A DNA stretch of 64,000 nucleotides. It comes from DASQZK01 sp963809925 (GTDB lineage: Bacteria; Bacteroidota; Bacteroidia; Bacteroidales; GCA-2748055). The notes beneath the pieces were generated by a model. That model was not told the origin of the DNA. It searched no databases and saw only the letters and a list, made by a program, of their open reading frames with translations. The translations under genes and the position numbers were made by a program. Shown here piece by piece: positions 16,901-24,275 of this stretch. The stretch's first letter is position 1; every line of letters begins with the position of its first letter. The stretch lies in the NCBI GenBank assembly GCA_963809925.1, contig CAWELH010000010.1, positions 372,001 through 436,000 on the forward strand, in the 5' to 3' direction.

Positions 16901-18667
16901 TCAGATCTGAATTTTGCGCATTCTGATGCTTTTTGGAGTGATCTCCAGAAGTTCATCTTCACGGATGTATTCCATGGCCTCTTCAAGGGAGAATTCCAGC
17001 TTTGGAGCAATCCTGGCGGCTTCATCAGTGCCGGATGCCCTGATATTGGTCAGTTTTTTAGCCTTTGTGATATTCACTTCCAGATCACCTGTCCTGGTAT
17101 ATTCACCGATCACCTGTCCACGGTATACTTTATCACCCGGATCGATGAAAAACTTACCCCTGTCCTGTAACCGGTCGAGACTAAAGGCAAGTGCCAGTCC
17201 AGTTTCCGAAGAAACGATGGATCCATTGAACCGGTTTGTGATTTCATCTTTTAGGGGTCCATATTCACTGAATCGATGATTCATAACGGCTTCTCCGGCA
17301 CTGATTGTGAGAAGAATATTGCGCAGTCCGATGAGTCCCCGCGATGGAATATGGAATTCAAGATGTTGCAGATCGCCGCGGGGTTCCATTTTGAGAAGTT
17401 CCCCTTTGCGTCTGGTAGCATGTTCGATAACCTTGCCAGAATATTCAGAAGGGGTATCGACAACGAGTGTTTCAAATGGCTCTGATTTTACTCCGTTAAT
17501 GGTTTTAATGATCACTTCCGGCTTACCAACCTGCAGTTCATAGCCTTCCCGGCGCATAGTTTCAAGGAGAATTGATAAGTGCAACACGCCCCGGCCATAT
17601 ACGAGGAATCGGTCCTCAGCGCCTGTTTCTTCAACGCGCAAAGCAAGATTCTTTTCAGTTTCAAGCATCAATCTGTCCCTGATATGACGAGAGGTCACAA
17701 ACTTCCCTTCTTGACCGAAAAATGGCGAATTATTGATCATGAACAACATGCTCATGGTCGGCTCATCGATGTTGATCCTTGGAAGTGCCTCCGGATGTTC
17801 AAGGTCCGATAATGTATCTCCGATGTCAAAACCCTCCAGGCCAACAATAGCACATAATTCACCACTGCGGACCTTTTTAACTTTCTCACGTCCCAACCCT
17901 TCAAAAATGTACAATTCCTTGATCCTGACTTTCCTATTGACATTTTTGCGTTTACAGAGCATATAGTCTTTTCCCTCCACAATATCTCCGCGGAAAACCC
18001 TGCCGATGGCAATTCGTCCTACAAAACTCGAGTAGTCCAGAGATGCAACCTGCATTTGTGGTGTCCCTTCACGGTAAGGTGCTTCAGGTATTTCTTCCAA
18101 AATGGTATCCAGGAGCGGAGTGACGTCCTGCCCGTGCTTCTTCCAGTCTTTACTCATCCATCCTTGTTTGGCGGAACCAAAAATGGTTTGAAAATCGAGC
18201 TGTTCTTCCGAGGCATTCAGGTTGTACATAAGTTCGAAAACATCCTGCTGTGCATCATCGGGCTTGCAGTTTTCTTTGTCCACCTTATTGATCACGACCA
18301 CTGGTTTGAGACCGAGCTCGATGGCTTTATTCAACACAAATCGTGTTTGAGGCATCGGGCCCTCGAATGCGTCGACGAGCAGAAGAACGCCATCAGCCAT
18401 TTTCAATACCCGCTCAACTTCCCCTCCAAAATCGGCATGACCCGGTGTATCAATAAGATTGATCTTGACATTTTTATATCTGACGGAGACATTCTTCGAC
18501 AATATAGTAATTCCTCTCTCCCTTTCAAGATCATTGCTATCAAGAATAAGCTCGGCAGATTGTTTCCTTTCCCCAGAAGCATTACATTCATAAATGATTT
18601 TATCCATCAGGGTTGTTTTCCCGTGATCGACATGGGCTATTATCGCTACGTTTCTGATCGATTGCAT
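16901..18667 (-). CDS. typA: Ribosome-associated GTPase TypA/BipA
   Basis: 588 aa, close to the family's usual length. The N-terminal G domain has G1 AHVDHGKTT, G3 DTPGHADFGG and G4 NKVD. Domain II, EF-G-like domains III and V, and the TypA-specific C-terminal domain follow (GLALAFSLDRLQDRGKFFIDP, then GEYTRTGDLEVN). TypA is a translational GTPase used in ribosome assembly and stress. The start ATG directly opens the G domain. A perfect -7 box lies 20 bp upstream. Confidence 0.95.
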   Translation of the reverse strand: MQSIRNVAIIAHVDHGKTTLMDKIIYECNASGERKQSAELILDSNDLERERGITILSKNVSVRYKNVKINLIDTPGHADFGGEVERVLKMADGVLLLVDAFEGPMPQTRFVLNKAIELGLKPVVVINKVDKENCKPDDAQQDVFELMYNLNASEEQLDFQTIFGSAKQGWMSKDWKKHGQDVTPLLDTILEEIPEAPYREGTPQMQVASLDYSSFVGRIAIGRVFRGDIVEGKDYMLCKRKNVNRKVRIKELYIFEGLGREKVKKVRSGELCAIVGLEGFDIGDTLSDLEHPEALPRINIDEPTMSMLFMINNSPFFGQEGKFVTSRHIRDRLMLETEKNLALRVEETGAEDRFLVYGRGVLHLSILLETMRREGYELQVGKPEVIIKTINGVKSEPFETLVVDTPSEYSGKVIEHATRRKGELLKMEPRGDLQHLEFHIPSRGLIGLRNILLTISAGEAVMNHRFSEYGPLKDEITNRFNGSIVSSETGLALAFSLDRLQDRGKFFIDPGDKVYRGQVIGEYTRTGDLEVNITKAKKLTNIRASGTDEAARIAPKLEFSLEEAMEYIREDELLEITPKSIRMRKIQI

Positions 18668-18686
18668 GGTAAAATTTTTGAGGCTG

Positions 18687-18694
18687 CAAAAGTA
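18687..18694 (-). promoter_or_regulatory. -7 promoter element of typA
   Basis: The minus strand reads TACTTTTG, a perfect TAnnTTTG, placing the transcript start near 18680, about 13 nt before the typA start codon. Confidence 0.5.
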
Positions 18695-18897
18695 GCAGAG
18701 TTTTAGCAGAAAACAGCCTGTTCTGAGTTTAATTTTAAATAAAGATTTTTTTCAGTGAAGAGGCCCTGAGGATCAAGAAGATAATTTCAGTTCAATGAAA
18801 AAAAATAATCCATGGAAAACTGCAAAAACAGTTTTCCCGGAACACCATAAATATCTTTAAAATTATATATCAACCCGTCGACTGGATTATGCAACCT

Positions 18898-19518
18898 TTA
18901 TTTTTTCAGGTTGTCACTGAAATTTTCCTTGAACTTTTTAAGTTTGGGAGATATAACTACACTGCAATAGCCATAGTCAGGATTTTTCTTATAATAATCC
19001 TGGTGGTAATCCTCTGCTACATAAAAGTTTTTAAAGGCTTCAACCTGAGTTACGATCTTGTGATTATAGTCACCGGAATTATCCAGTTTTTGAATGGTCT
19101 GCTCAGCTAGTTTCTTCTGATTTTCATCATGATAAAAGATTACACTGCGGTATTGAGTACCAACATCAGCGCCTTGCCTGTTCAGGGAAGTTGGATCATG
19201 TGTTTTGAAAAAGATATTCAGAAGTTCCTGATAACTGACCACATCCGGATCGTATTCAATCTGCACAACCTCTGCATGTCCGGTACGGCCGGTACATACC
19301 TCCCGGTACGATGGATTGATCACAGTGCCACCGGCATAACCTGAAACTACATTCCTGACGCCTTTTACTTCTTCAAAAACAGCCTCTGCGCACCAGAAGC
19401 ATCCATTTCCGAATGTTGCATATTTATTTTTGTTGTTATCTGCCATACCCGTCGAGTTTTTTTGTCCGTAAAGATTCACTCCTGCGAAAAGGATAAATAA
19501 AAGTGTTATTGTCTTCAT
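18898..19518 (-). CDS. msrA: Exported peptide methionine (S)-S-oxide reductase MsrA
   Basis: About 206 aa. It reduces the S-epimer of methionine sulfoxide in proteins. The catalytic motif GCFWCAEAVFEEVKGV is intact, and the family motif GTQYRSVIFYHDENQ follows. The frame stays open 31 codons further up, but ATG 19518 begins a signal peptide (MKTITLLFILFAGVNLYG, cleavage before QKN), so I start there and predict a periplasmic repair enzyme. It stands alone, divergent from the amr operon. Regeneration of its cysteine would need a periplasmic reductant, and none is encoded next to it. Confidence 0.93.
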   Translation of the reverse strand: MKTITLLFILFAGVNLYGQKNSTGMADNNKNKYATFGNGCFWCAEAVFEEVKGVRNVVSGYAGGTVINPSYREVCTGRTGHAEVVQIEYDPDVVSYQELLNIFFKTHDPTSLNRQGADVGTQYRSVIFYHDENQKKLAEQTIQKLDNSGDYNHKIVTQVEAFKNFYVAEDYHQDYYKKNPDYGYCSVVISPKLKKFKENFSDNLKK

Positions 19519-19575
19519 TATTACGTATTTTGAGTACATAATAAAAACAATTATAAGGTCGATTTGTTGCCCTGG

Positions 19576-19608
19576 TTTGACTTGAATCCTATATTCTTTG
19601 TACCTTTG
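19576..19608 (+). promoter_or_regulatory. Promoter of the AmmeMemoRadiSam operon
   Basis: TTTG (19576-19579), 21 bp, then TACCTTTG (19601-19608): a full match to the Bacteroidota consensus. Transcription would begin near 19615, about 98 nt before the amrS start. Confidence 0.6.
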
Positions 19609-19712
19609 CATCAGTTATGTATTCAATGACGGTGATTTTATTCACTTACCCCTTCTGCGATCCCCTGCTCTGATTTTGACGTTCAAAATTTTAGGTACAA
19701 AAATACCAATCC

Positions 19713-20720
19713 ATGCGCGAAGCGTCGTATTATAACAAACTGAATGACAGAAATATAGAGTGCTATCTCTGTCCTCATAACTGTAAGATTAGCGAAGGAA
19801 GACGCGGGATATGCGGTGTCCGGAAAAATTTTAACGGTACCCTGATCTCCGAAGTATATGGTTTGCCGGTTGCGATTCATACTGATCCCATTGAGAAAAA
19901 GCCCCTGTATCACTTTTATCCTGGCAGACAGATACTTTCCATAGGAACCGTTGGCTGCAATATGAGTTGTTTTTACTGTCAGAACTGTAATATTTCACAG
20001 GCTACGGTCGATAATTTCGGAAAAGTCAGGGAAGTTGGCGTGAGTGAATTGGTTCATCTAGCAGATGCAACAACAACGAATATCGGTGTAGCATTCACCT
20101 ACAATGAACCCACCATATTTTTTGAATACATGTTTGATATTGCGAAGGAGACAAAAAGATTGAAGATGAAGAACATCGTGGTTACGAATGGATTTATCAG
20201 CGAAAGTCCGTTGAAAGACCTGATGCCTTATATCGATGCCTTCAATGTGGACCTTAAGGCTTTTTCGGATGAATTCTACAAAGTATATACCAGGTCAAGA
20301 CTCAACCCTGTCCTGGATTCCATTAAAATGATTGCCGACGCCGGAGTGCATCTTGAAATCACAAACCTTGTAATCCCAAACCTCAATGACGATCCTGATG
20401 ACTTTGAAAAGTTGACGGAATGGATAGCATCCAACACCGGACAGGACACGCCATTGCATCTTTCGCGCTACTATCCCCGTTACAAGGCAAAAGAGCCTGA
20501 AACTTCAGTTTCAATCCTGAAAGCGTTCAAAGAAATAGCGGGCAAGCATCTGAATTATGTGTATCTTGGCAATGTACAGGATCCATACGCTGCAAACACA
20601 TATTGCAAAAACTGTCATGAAACTGTTATTGAACGGTTGGGCTACTACACCTCTACGGGGGGGCTGACAAGTGAGGGAAATTGCATTCATTGCGGTACCA
20701 GATTGATAAATCATATTTGA
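19713..20720 (+). CDS. amrS: AmmeMemoRadiSam system radical SAM enzyme AmrS
   Basis: 335 aa. The radical SAM cluster motif is GCNMSCFYC (C82, C86, C89). An N-terminal cysteine cluster (ECYLCPHNC, then RGICGVR) and a C-terminal one (YCKNCHE, then CIHCGTR) probably bind further metal. This architecture, related to pyruvate-formate-lyase activating enzymes, defines the radical SAM partner that occurs with Memo and AMMECR1 proteins. The reaction is not established. The next gene starts one base after the stop, and the third overlaps the second, so the three are one operon. Confidence 0.92.
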   Translation: MREASYYNKLNDRNIECYLCPHNCKISEGRRGICGVRKNFNGTLISEVYGLPVAIHTDPIEKKPLYHFYPGRQILSIGTVGCNMSCFYCQNCNISQATVDNFGKVREVGVSELVHLADATTTNIGVAFTYNEPTIFFEYMFDIAKETKRLKMKNIVVTNGFISESPLKDLMPYIDAFNVDLKAFSDEFYKVYTRSRLNPVLDSIKMIADAGVHLEITNLVIPNLNDDPDDFEKLTEWIASNTGQDTPLHLSRYYPRYKAKEPETSVSILKAFKEIAGKHLNYVYLGNVQDPYAANTYCKNCHETVIERLGYYTSTGGLTSEGNCIHCGTRLINHI

Positions 20721-20721
20721 G

Positions 20722-21564
20722 ATGGAACATCCGGTAAGAAAGGCATATGTTGCAGGAAAATTTTATCCGTCTACGGAGGCAGGGATTGACGAGATGTTTG
20801 AAAAGATCAGGCTCCGGGAAGTGGAACATATTGACTACGATCTTTCCCATAAACAGCTGATTGGTGCGGTCCTTCCACATGCCGGGGTCATGTACTCAGG
20901 TTATCAGACCATACATTTCTTTGAAATTATGGCTGCCAGCTCTCCTCCCATTGATACCTGCATTATTGTACACCCCTTCCACCGTGGTGGCGATGTTGAT
21001 TTTGCTACAGATAAAAATACCGCCTGGAGGACACCGTTGGGTGAAGTAGCACTTGATATGGAATTTATCCGTGAGATGGACATCCACAAGTCTGATAAGC
21101 TCCACCAATGGGAGCATTCGGCGGAAGTTTTACTGCCATTTATTCAAAAATATACAGGCCGGAATATCAAAATCGTTCCGGTTGGAATGGGCCGACAGGA
21201 TCCGGAAACTTCCTCCAAAATTGCTGATTCAGTTTTAAAGGCCCAGGTGGCAACTGGCCGGAAGATTTTGTTTCTTGCTTCTTCCGATTTTTCTCATTAT
21301 CTCGATCCGGAAAGCGGACGCAAGAAGGATCAACTCGTGCTAGATCATATTCTGAGCCTGGATGCAGGAGGCATATATACTTCTGTTCGCCGTAATGACG
21401 TCAGCGTTTGCGGTTATGGCCCTATTATGAGTCTTATGTATTATGCACTCGGGAGATTTCCTGATGTAAAAGTAAGGGTTCTATCAAGAGGACATTCAGG
21501 AGAGGTTTATCCTTCGGAGAGTGTGGTTGATTATATTTCCATTTTGTTTTACAGGGATGTTTAA
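20722..21564 (+). CDS. amrB: AmmeMemoRadiSam system protein B (Memo family), cytoplasmic
   Basis: 280 aa, no signal peptide. It belongs to the Memo family, which has the fold of class III extradiol dioxygenases. Candidate metal ligands known for the family are present: H53 in LPHAGVMYSGY, H84/H87 in VHPFHRGG, H132 in WEHSAEVLLPF, H192 in SSDFSHY and C230 in VCGYGP. It starts one base after amrS ends, and its stop overlaps the start of the downstream fusion gene. The window therefore has two Memo proteins, this one cytoplasmic. Confidence 0.9.
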   Translation: MEHPVRKAYVAGKFYPSTEAGIDEMFEKIRLREVEHIDYDLSHKQLIGAVLPHAGVMYSGYQTIHFFEIMAASSPPIDTCIIVHPFHRGGDVDFATDKNTAWRTPLGEVALDMEFIREMDIHKSDKLHQWEHSAEVLLPFIQKYTGRNIKIVPVGMGRQDPETSSKIADSVLKAQVATGRKILFLASSDFSHYLDPESGRKKDQLVLDHILSLDAGGIYTSVRRNDVSVCGYGPIMSLMYYALGRFPDVKVRVLSRGHSGEVYPSESVVDYISILFYRDV

Positions 21565-23096
21565 TGCTTTACGGTATGCACGGAGTCAAAATTTGTCTTT
21601 CCATATTTCTGATTTTTACCTTCATGGCCAGTATTCCGGCACAGGACAAACCCGGCAGCGTTGACCGCCAGCCGGTGGTGGCGGGTTCATTCTACCCTGA
21701 AAATCCTGTTGCGCTGAGGAACATGCTGGAAGACTTCTTTAAAGATACCAAAAGAGAAATACCTTCAGGAAAAAATATACCTGTGGCCCTTGTCTCACCT
21801 CATGCCGGTTATATATTTTCCGGAAGGGTATCCGCCTGGAGTTATGCGCAGCTCGATCCCGACACTCAGTATGACAATATTTTTATTATTGGCACGTCGC
21901 ACTACGAGCAATTTGACGGGGCATCCGTTTACAATGCGGGCGATTATATCACACCACTCGGGAAGGTCGTCGTGAACAGGGAGATTGCGGATGCATTAAT
22001 TTCCGGATCCCCTTACATTACTTTCGATGCCGTTTCACACAAGAAAGAACACAGTATTGAAGTACAACTACCCTTCCTGCAATTTTACCTGAAAAAGTCA
22101 TTTAAGATCGTACCCATATTACTCGGGACTTCTGATCCTTCAGTAATTGCCTCGGTTGCCGGACAGCTGGATAAATACAAGACAGAAGGTAATTTATTTA
22201 TTCTCAGTACCGATTTCTCTCACTATCCATCCTACAGGGATGCTGTGAAAACCGACAGTCTCACAGCAAAAGCGTTCATGTCGTTTGACCCGGAATTTTT
22301 TGCCGGATACGTCAGGAACATTGAACGCAAACCAGTTTCAGGACTGCTCACACCAATGTGCGGCTGGCCTTCTGCCCTGGTTGTAATGCGGCTCTTTCAT
22401 GATGAAAGCCGATATTCGTGTACACCACTTTTTTACCAAAACTCAGGCGACAGCAAGTTTGGAGATAAAAACCGTGTTGTAGGTTATTACGCCATGCTGA
22501 TCACCCAAAAATTATCTTCAATGGAAGAAAAAGATTCAAACCTGACAGGTTCAGTTAAATCCTTACTCCTTAAAATCGCAAGGGAAAGTCTTGAATACTA
22601 CCTAAGGACCGGGAAGGTAATGGACTATGATGAAAATGTCTTACCGGATGTTCTGCTTGAAAAAAGAGGCGTGTTTATAACACTTTACGAGGGAAAAAGC
22701 CTCAGAGGATGCATTGGACGATTTCTTCCTAATGAACCACTTTATAGGGTAGTAGAACAAATGGCCATTTCTTCCGCCGTACGGGACCATCGTTTCGGTC
22801 CCCTTACATACGATGAGTTGAGTACAGTCAGAATAAGTATTTCTGTTTTAAGCCCGCTTAAAAAAATTACCTCAATCGACGAACTTGTATTAGGGAAAGA
22901 TGGCATTCTTATCAAAAAAGGCAATATTTCGGGTACATTTCTTCCACAGGTCGCGACTGAAACGGGATGGTCAAAAGAAGAATTCCTGGGTCACTGTTCG
23001 GCTGATAAGGCCGGTCTGGGATGGGACGGATGGAAGAGTGCTGAATTATTCGTTTATACGGCAGAAATTTTTTCGGAGAACGAATCCGGAATATAA
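21564..23096 (+). CDS. Exported Memo-AMMECR1 fusion (AmmeMemoRadiSam proteins B and A)
   Basis: 510 aa. A signal peptide of about 27 residues (hydrophobic ICLSIFLIFTFMASIPA, then QDK) precedes a full Memo domain (about 35-315) with H80 in SPHAGYIFSG, H113 in GTSHYE, H163 in KEHSIEVQLPF, H220 in STDFSHYPS and C266 in MCGWPSA. An AMMECR1 domain follows (about 325-505) with the invariant LRGCIG motif (380-385). The start overlaps the amrB stop by one base. Fusion of the two partners supports a direct functional link. The signal peptide implies that this copy acts outside the cytoplasm, away from AmrS. If the ATG at 21576 (MHGVKICL) is used, the signal peptide is still complete. Confidence 0.9.
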   Translation: MLYGMHGVKICLSIFLIFTFMASIPAQDKPGSVDRQPVVAGSFYPENPVALRNMLEDFFKDTKREIPSGKNIPVALVSPHAGYIFSGRVSAWSYAQLDPDTQYDNIFIIGTSHYEQFDGASVYNAGDYITPLGKVVVNREIADALISGSPYITFDAVSHKKEHSIEVQLPFLQFYLKKSFKIVPILLGTSDPSVIASVAGQLDKYKTEGNLFILSTDFSHYPSYRDAVKTDSLTAKAFMSFDPEFFAGYVRNIERKPVSGLLTPMCGWPSALVVMRLFHDESRYSCTPLFYQNSGDSKFGDKNRVVGYYAMLITQKLSSMEEKDSNLTGSVKSLLLKIARESLEYYLRTGKVMDYDENVLPDVLLEKRGVFITLYEGKSLRGCIGRFLPNEPLYRVVEQMAISSAVRDHRFGPLTYDELSTVRISISVLSPLKKITSIDELVLGKDGILIKKGNISGTFLPQVATETGWSKEEFLGHCSADKAGLGWDGWKSAELFVYTAEIFSENESGI

Positions 23097-23191
23097 TCTC
23101 AACAAAAAAAGTCCAGGATAAGGATACCTGCTGTTGGCTGCTCTATGCTATCGTCTATTTAAGAATATTTCTATGAAGTGCAGAAGTTCTA

Positions 23192-23482
23192 TTATTTGTC
23201 CAGTAAGACTTCGATCATCTGTCTGAATTCATCATCATGATCCAGGGAGGAATCTTTCTTCCCTGCCCTGTCGTACCAGTATGCGGCATTCATTTCATCA
23301 CCTTCCTTGCGATGCAGATAGGCGTGTACCCATGCTGCATCCTTGTTTGTCAAATTCTGTACGATGTCGTGGGCTTTTTCCCAGTAACCCTTTCTTTCCC
23401 ACCACAATGCCTTTACAGGGTCACTGAATTCAGCCGGCGGCTGTCCCATATCCAGTGTGTAATTGAACGATTTGTAATCCAT
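23192..23482 (-). CDS. Small conserved protein of unknown function
   Basis: 96 aa, soluble, rich in aromatic and charged residues. Visible landmarks are PVKALWWERKGYWEKAHDIV and WVHAYLHRKEGDEMNAAYWY. I recall similar short proteins in Bacteroidota and Cyanobacteria, always unassigned. The KALWW...HDIV and AYLHRKEGD blocks look like two TPR-like helix pairs. It converges on the amr operon and is divergent from blaI. No function can be given. Confidence 0.75.
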   Translation of the reverse strand: MDYKSFNYTLDMGQPPAEFSDPVKALWWERKGYWEKAHDIVQNLTNKDAAWVHAYLHRKEGDEMNAAYWYDRAGKKDSSLDHDDEFRQMIEVLLDK

Positions 23483-23709
23483 TGCTGACAGGTTTTAGGT
23501 TTTTTAATCATGATTACGTGAGATGCCTGTTTGTAAAAGAAGGGTTCCTGATTTAGTGAAAGCTTCTTAGTAAATTTCTCGTAAGATCTCGCTGAAAAAT
23601 ATTGCCTCTCAAAATTTAAAAGTACAAAAAAAAGACGAGCTTCAGAAATTATGATTTGTGGTTCATTTACGTCCTCCCCCGTCCTTCTTAACATTATTTA
23701 ACAATTGTT

Positions 23710-23725
23710 TACGAAATTTATCGTA
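23710..23725. promoter_or_regulatory. BlaI-type operator 1
   Basis: Palindrome TACGAAATTTATCGTA (TACGA, six bases, TCGTA), upstream of the -33 element. It is one of three with the same half-sites. Confidence 0.6.
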
Positions 23726-23732
23726 CGTATTC

Positions 23733-23763
23733 TTGCTTATACGAACATCTTCGTATATATTTG
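23733..23763 (+). promoter_or_regulatory. Promoter of the blaI-M56 operon
   Basis: TTG (23733-23735), 20 bp, TATATTTG (23756-23763): a consensus Bacteroidota promoter. Operator 2 fills the spacer exactly and operator 3 covers the expected start near 23770, so a bound repressor would block polymerase. Confidence 0.7.
23740..23755. promoter_or_regulatory. BlaI-type operator 2
   Basis: Palindrome TACGAACATCTTCGTA, extended by TA on both sides, lying between the -33 and -7 elements. Confidence 0.7.
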
Positions 23764-23765
23764 TC

Positions 23766-23781
23766 TACGAAAAGATTCGTA
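23766..23781. promoter_or_regulatory. BlaI-type operator 3
   Basis: Palindrome TACGAAAAGATTCGTA, covering the predicted transcription start. Centre-to-centre distances of the three operators are 30 and 26 bp. Confidence 0.7.
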
Positions 23782-23882
23782 ACAGGTTTTATTTCATATC
23801 AGGACGGTTTGTATCTTAATAGGTGACATCCGGAACACTTACAAAAATGTTGGATTCAAACGTCCTGTATTAAACAAACATC

Positions 23883-24275
23883 ATGGAACAAACATCAACA
23901 CAACAGCCAACCGATTCCGAACTCGAGGTATTGAATATTCTTTGGAAGTATGGTTCTTCGACAGTACGATTCGTGAATGAGAAACTGAACGAACAGCGGC
24001 CGGTTGGGTATACAACAACCCTTAAGATTATGCAGATCATGCTTGAGAAGAAGCTGGTACTAAGAGATGAAGGAGAACGGTCTCATATTTACGTTTCGGC
24101 TGTTGAAGCAAATACCATGCAGAATCGTCTTATCGACAGGATGCTTAAAACAGCGTTTGAGGGCTCGGCATCCAAACTTATCATGCGTACACTCGGTACA
24201 CATCAGCCCAGTCAGGAGGAGCTGGATGAAATACGAAAGATTCTTGACAACATTGAAAAACGCGATCAATCATGA
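23883..24275 (+). CDS. blaI: BlaI/MecI/CopY-family transcriptional repressor
   Basis: 130 aa. An N-terminal winged helix (PTDSELEVLNILWKYG, then VGYTTTLKIMQIM) is followed by a dimerisation region with the cleavage-prone linker. In known systems the repressor is inactivated by proteolysis triggered by an M56 membrane protease, and such a protease is the next gene, overlapping by ATGA. The promoter has three palindromes built from TACGA/TCGTA half-sites, which resemble TACA/TGTA operators of this family. Target genes other than its own operon are not seen here, and no beta-lactamase gene is adjacent. Confidence 0.92.
   Translation: MEQTSTQQPTDSELEVLNILWKYGSSTVRFVNEKLNEQRPVGYTTTLKIMQIMLEKKLVLRDEGERSHIYVSAVEANTMQNRLIDRMLKTAFEGSASKLIMRTLGTHQPSQEELDEIRKILDNIEKRDQS

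Larger units (their letters stand above)
23483..23882. other. Intergenic region carrying the blaI control region
   Basis: 400 bp. The part next to the 96-aa gene shows nothing I can identify. The part from 23700 holds three palindromic operators and the promoter listed separately. The blaI leader from about 23770 is some 113 nt long with no evident structure. Confidence 0.6.
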
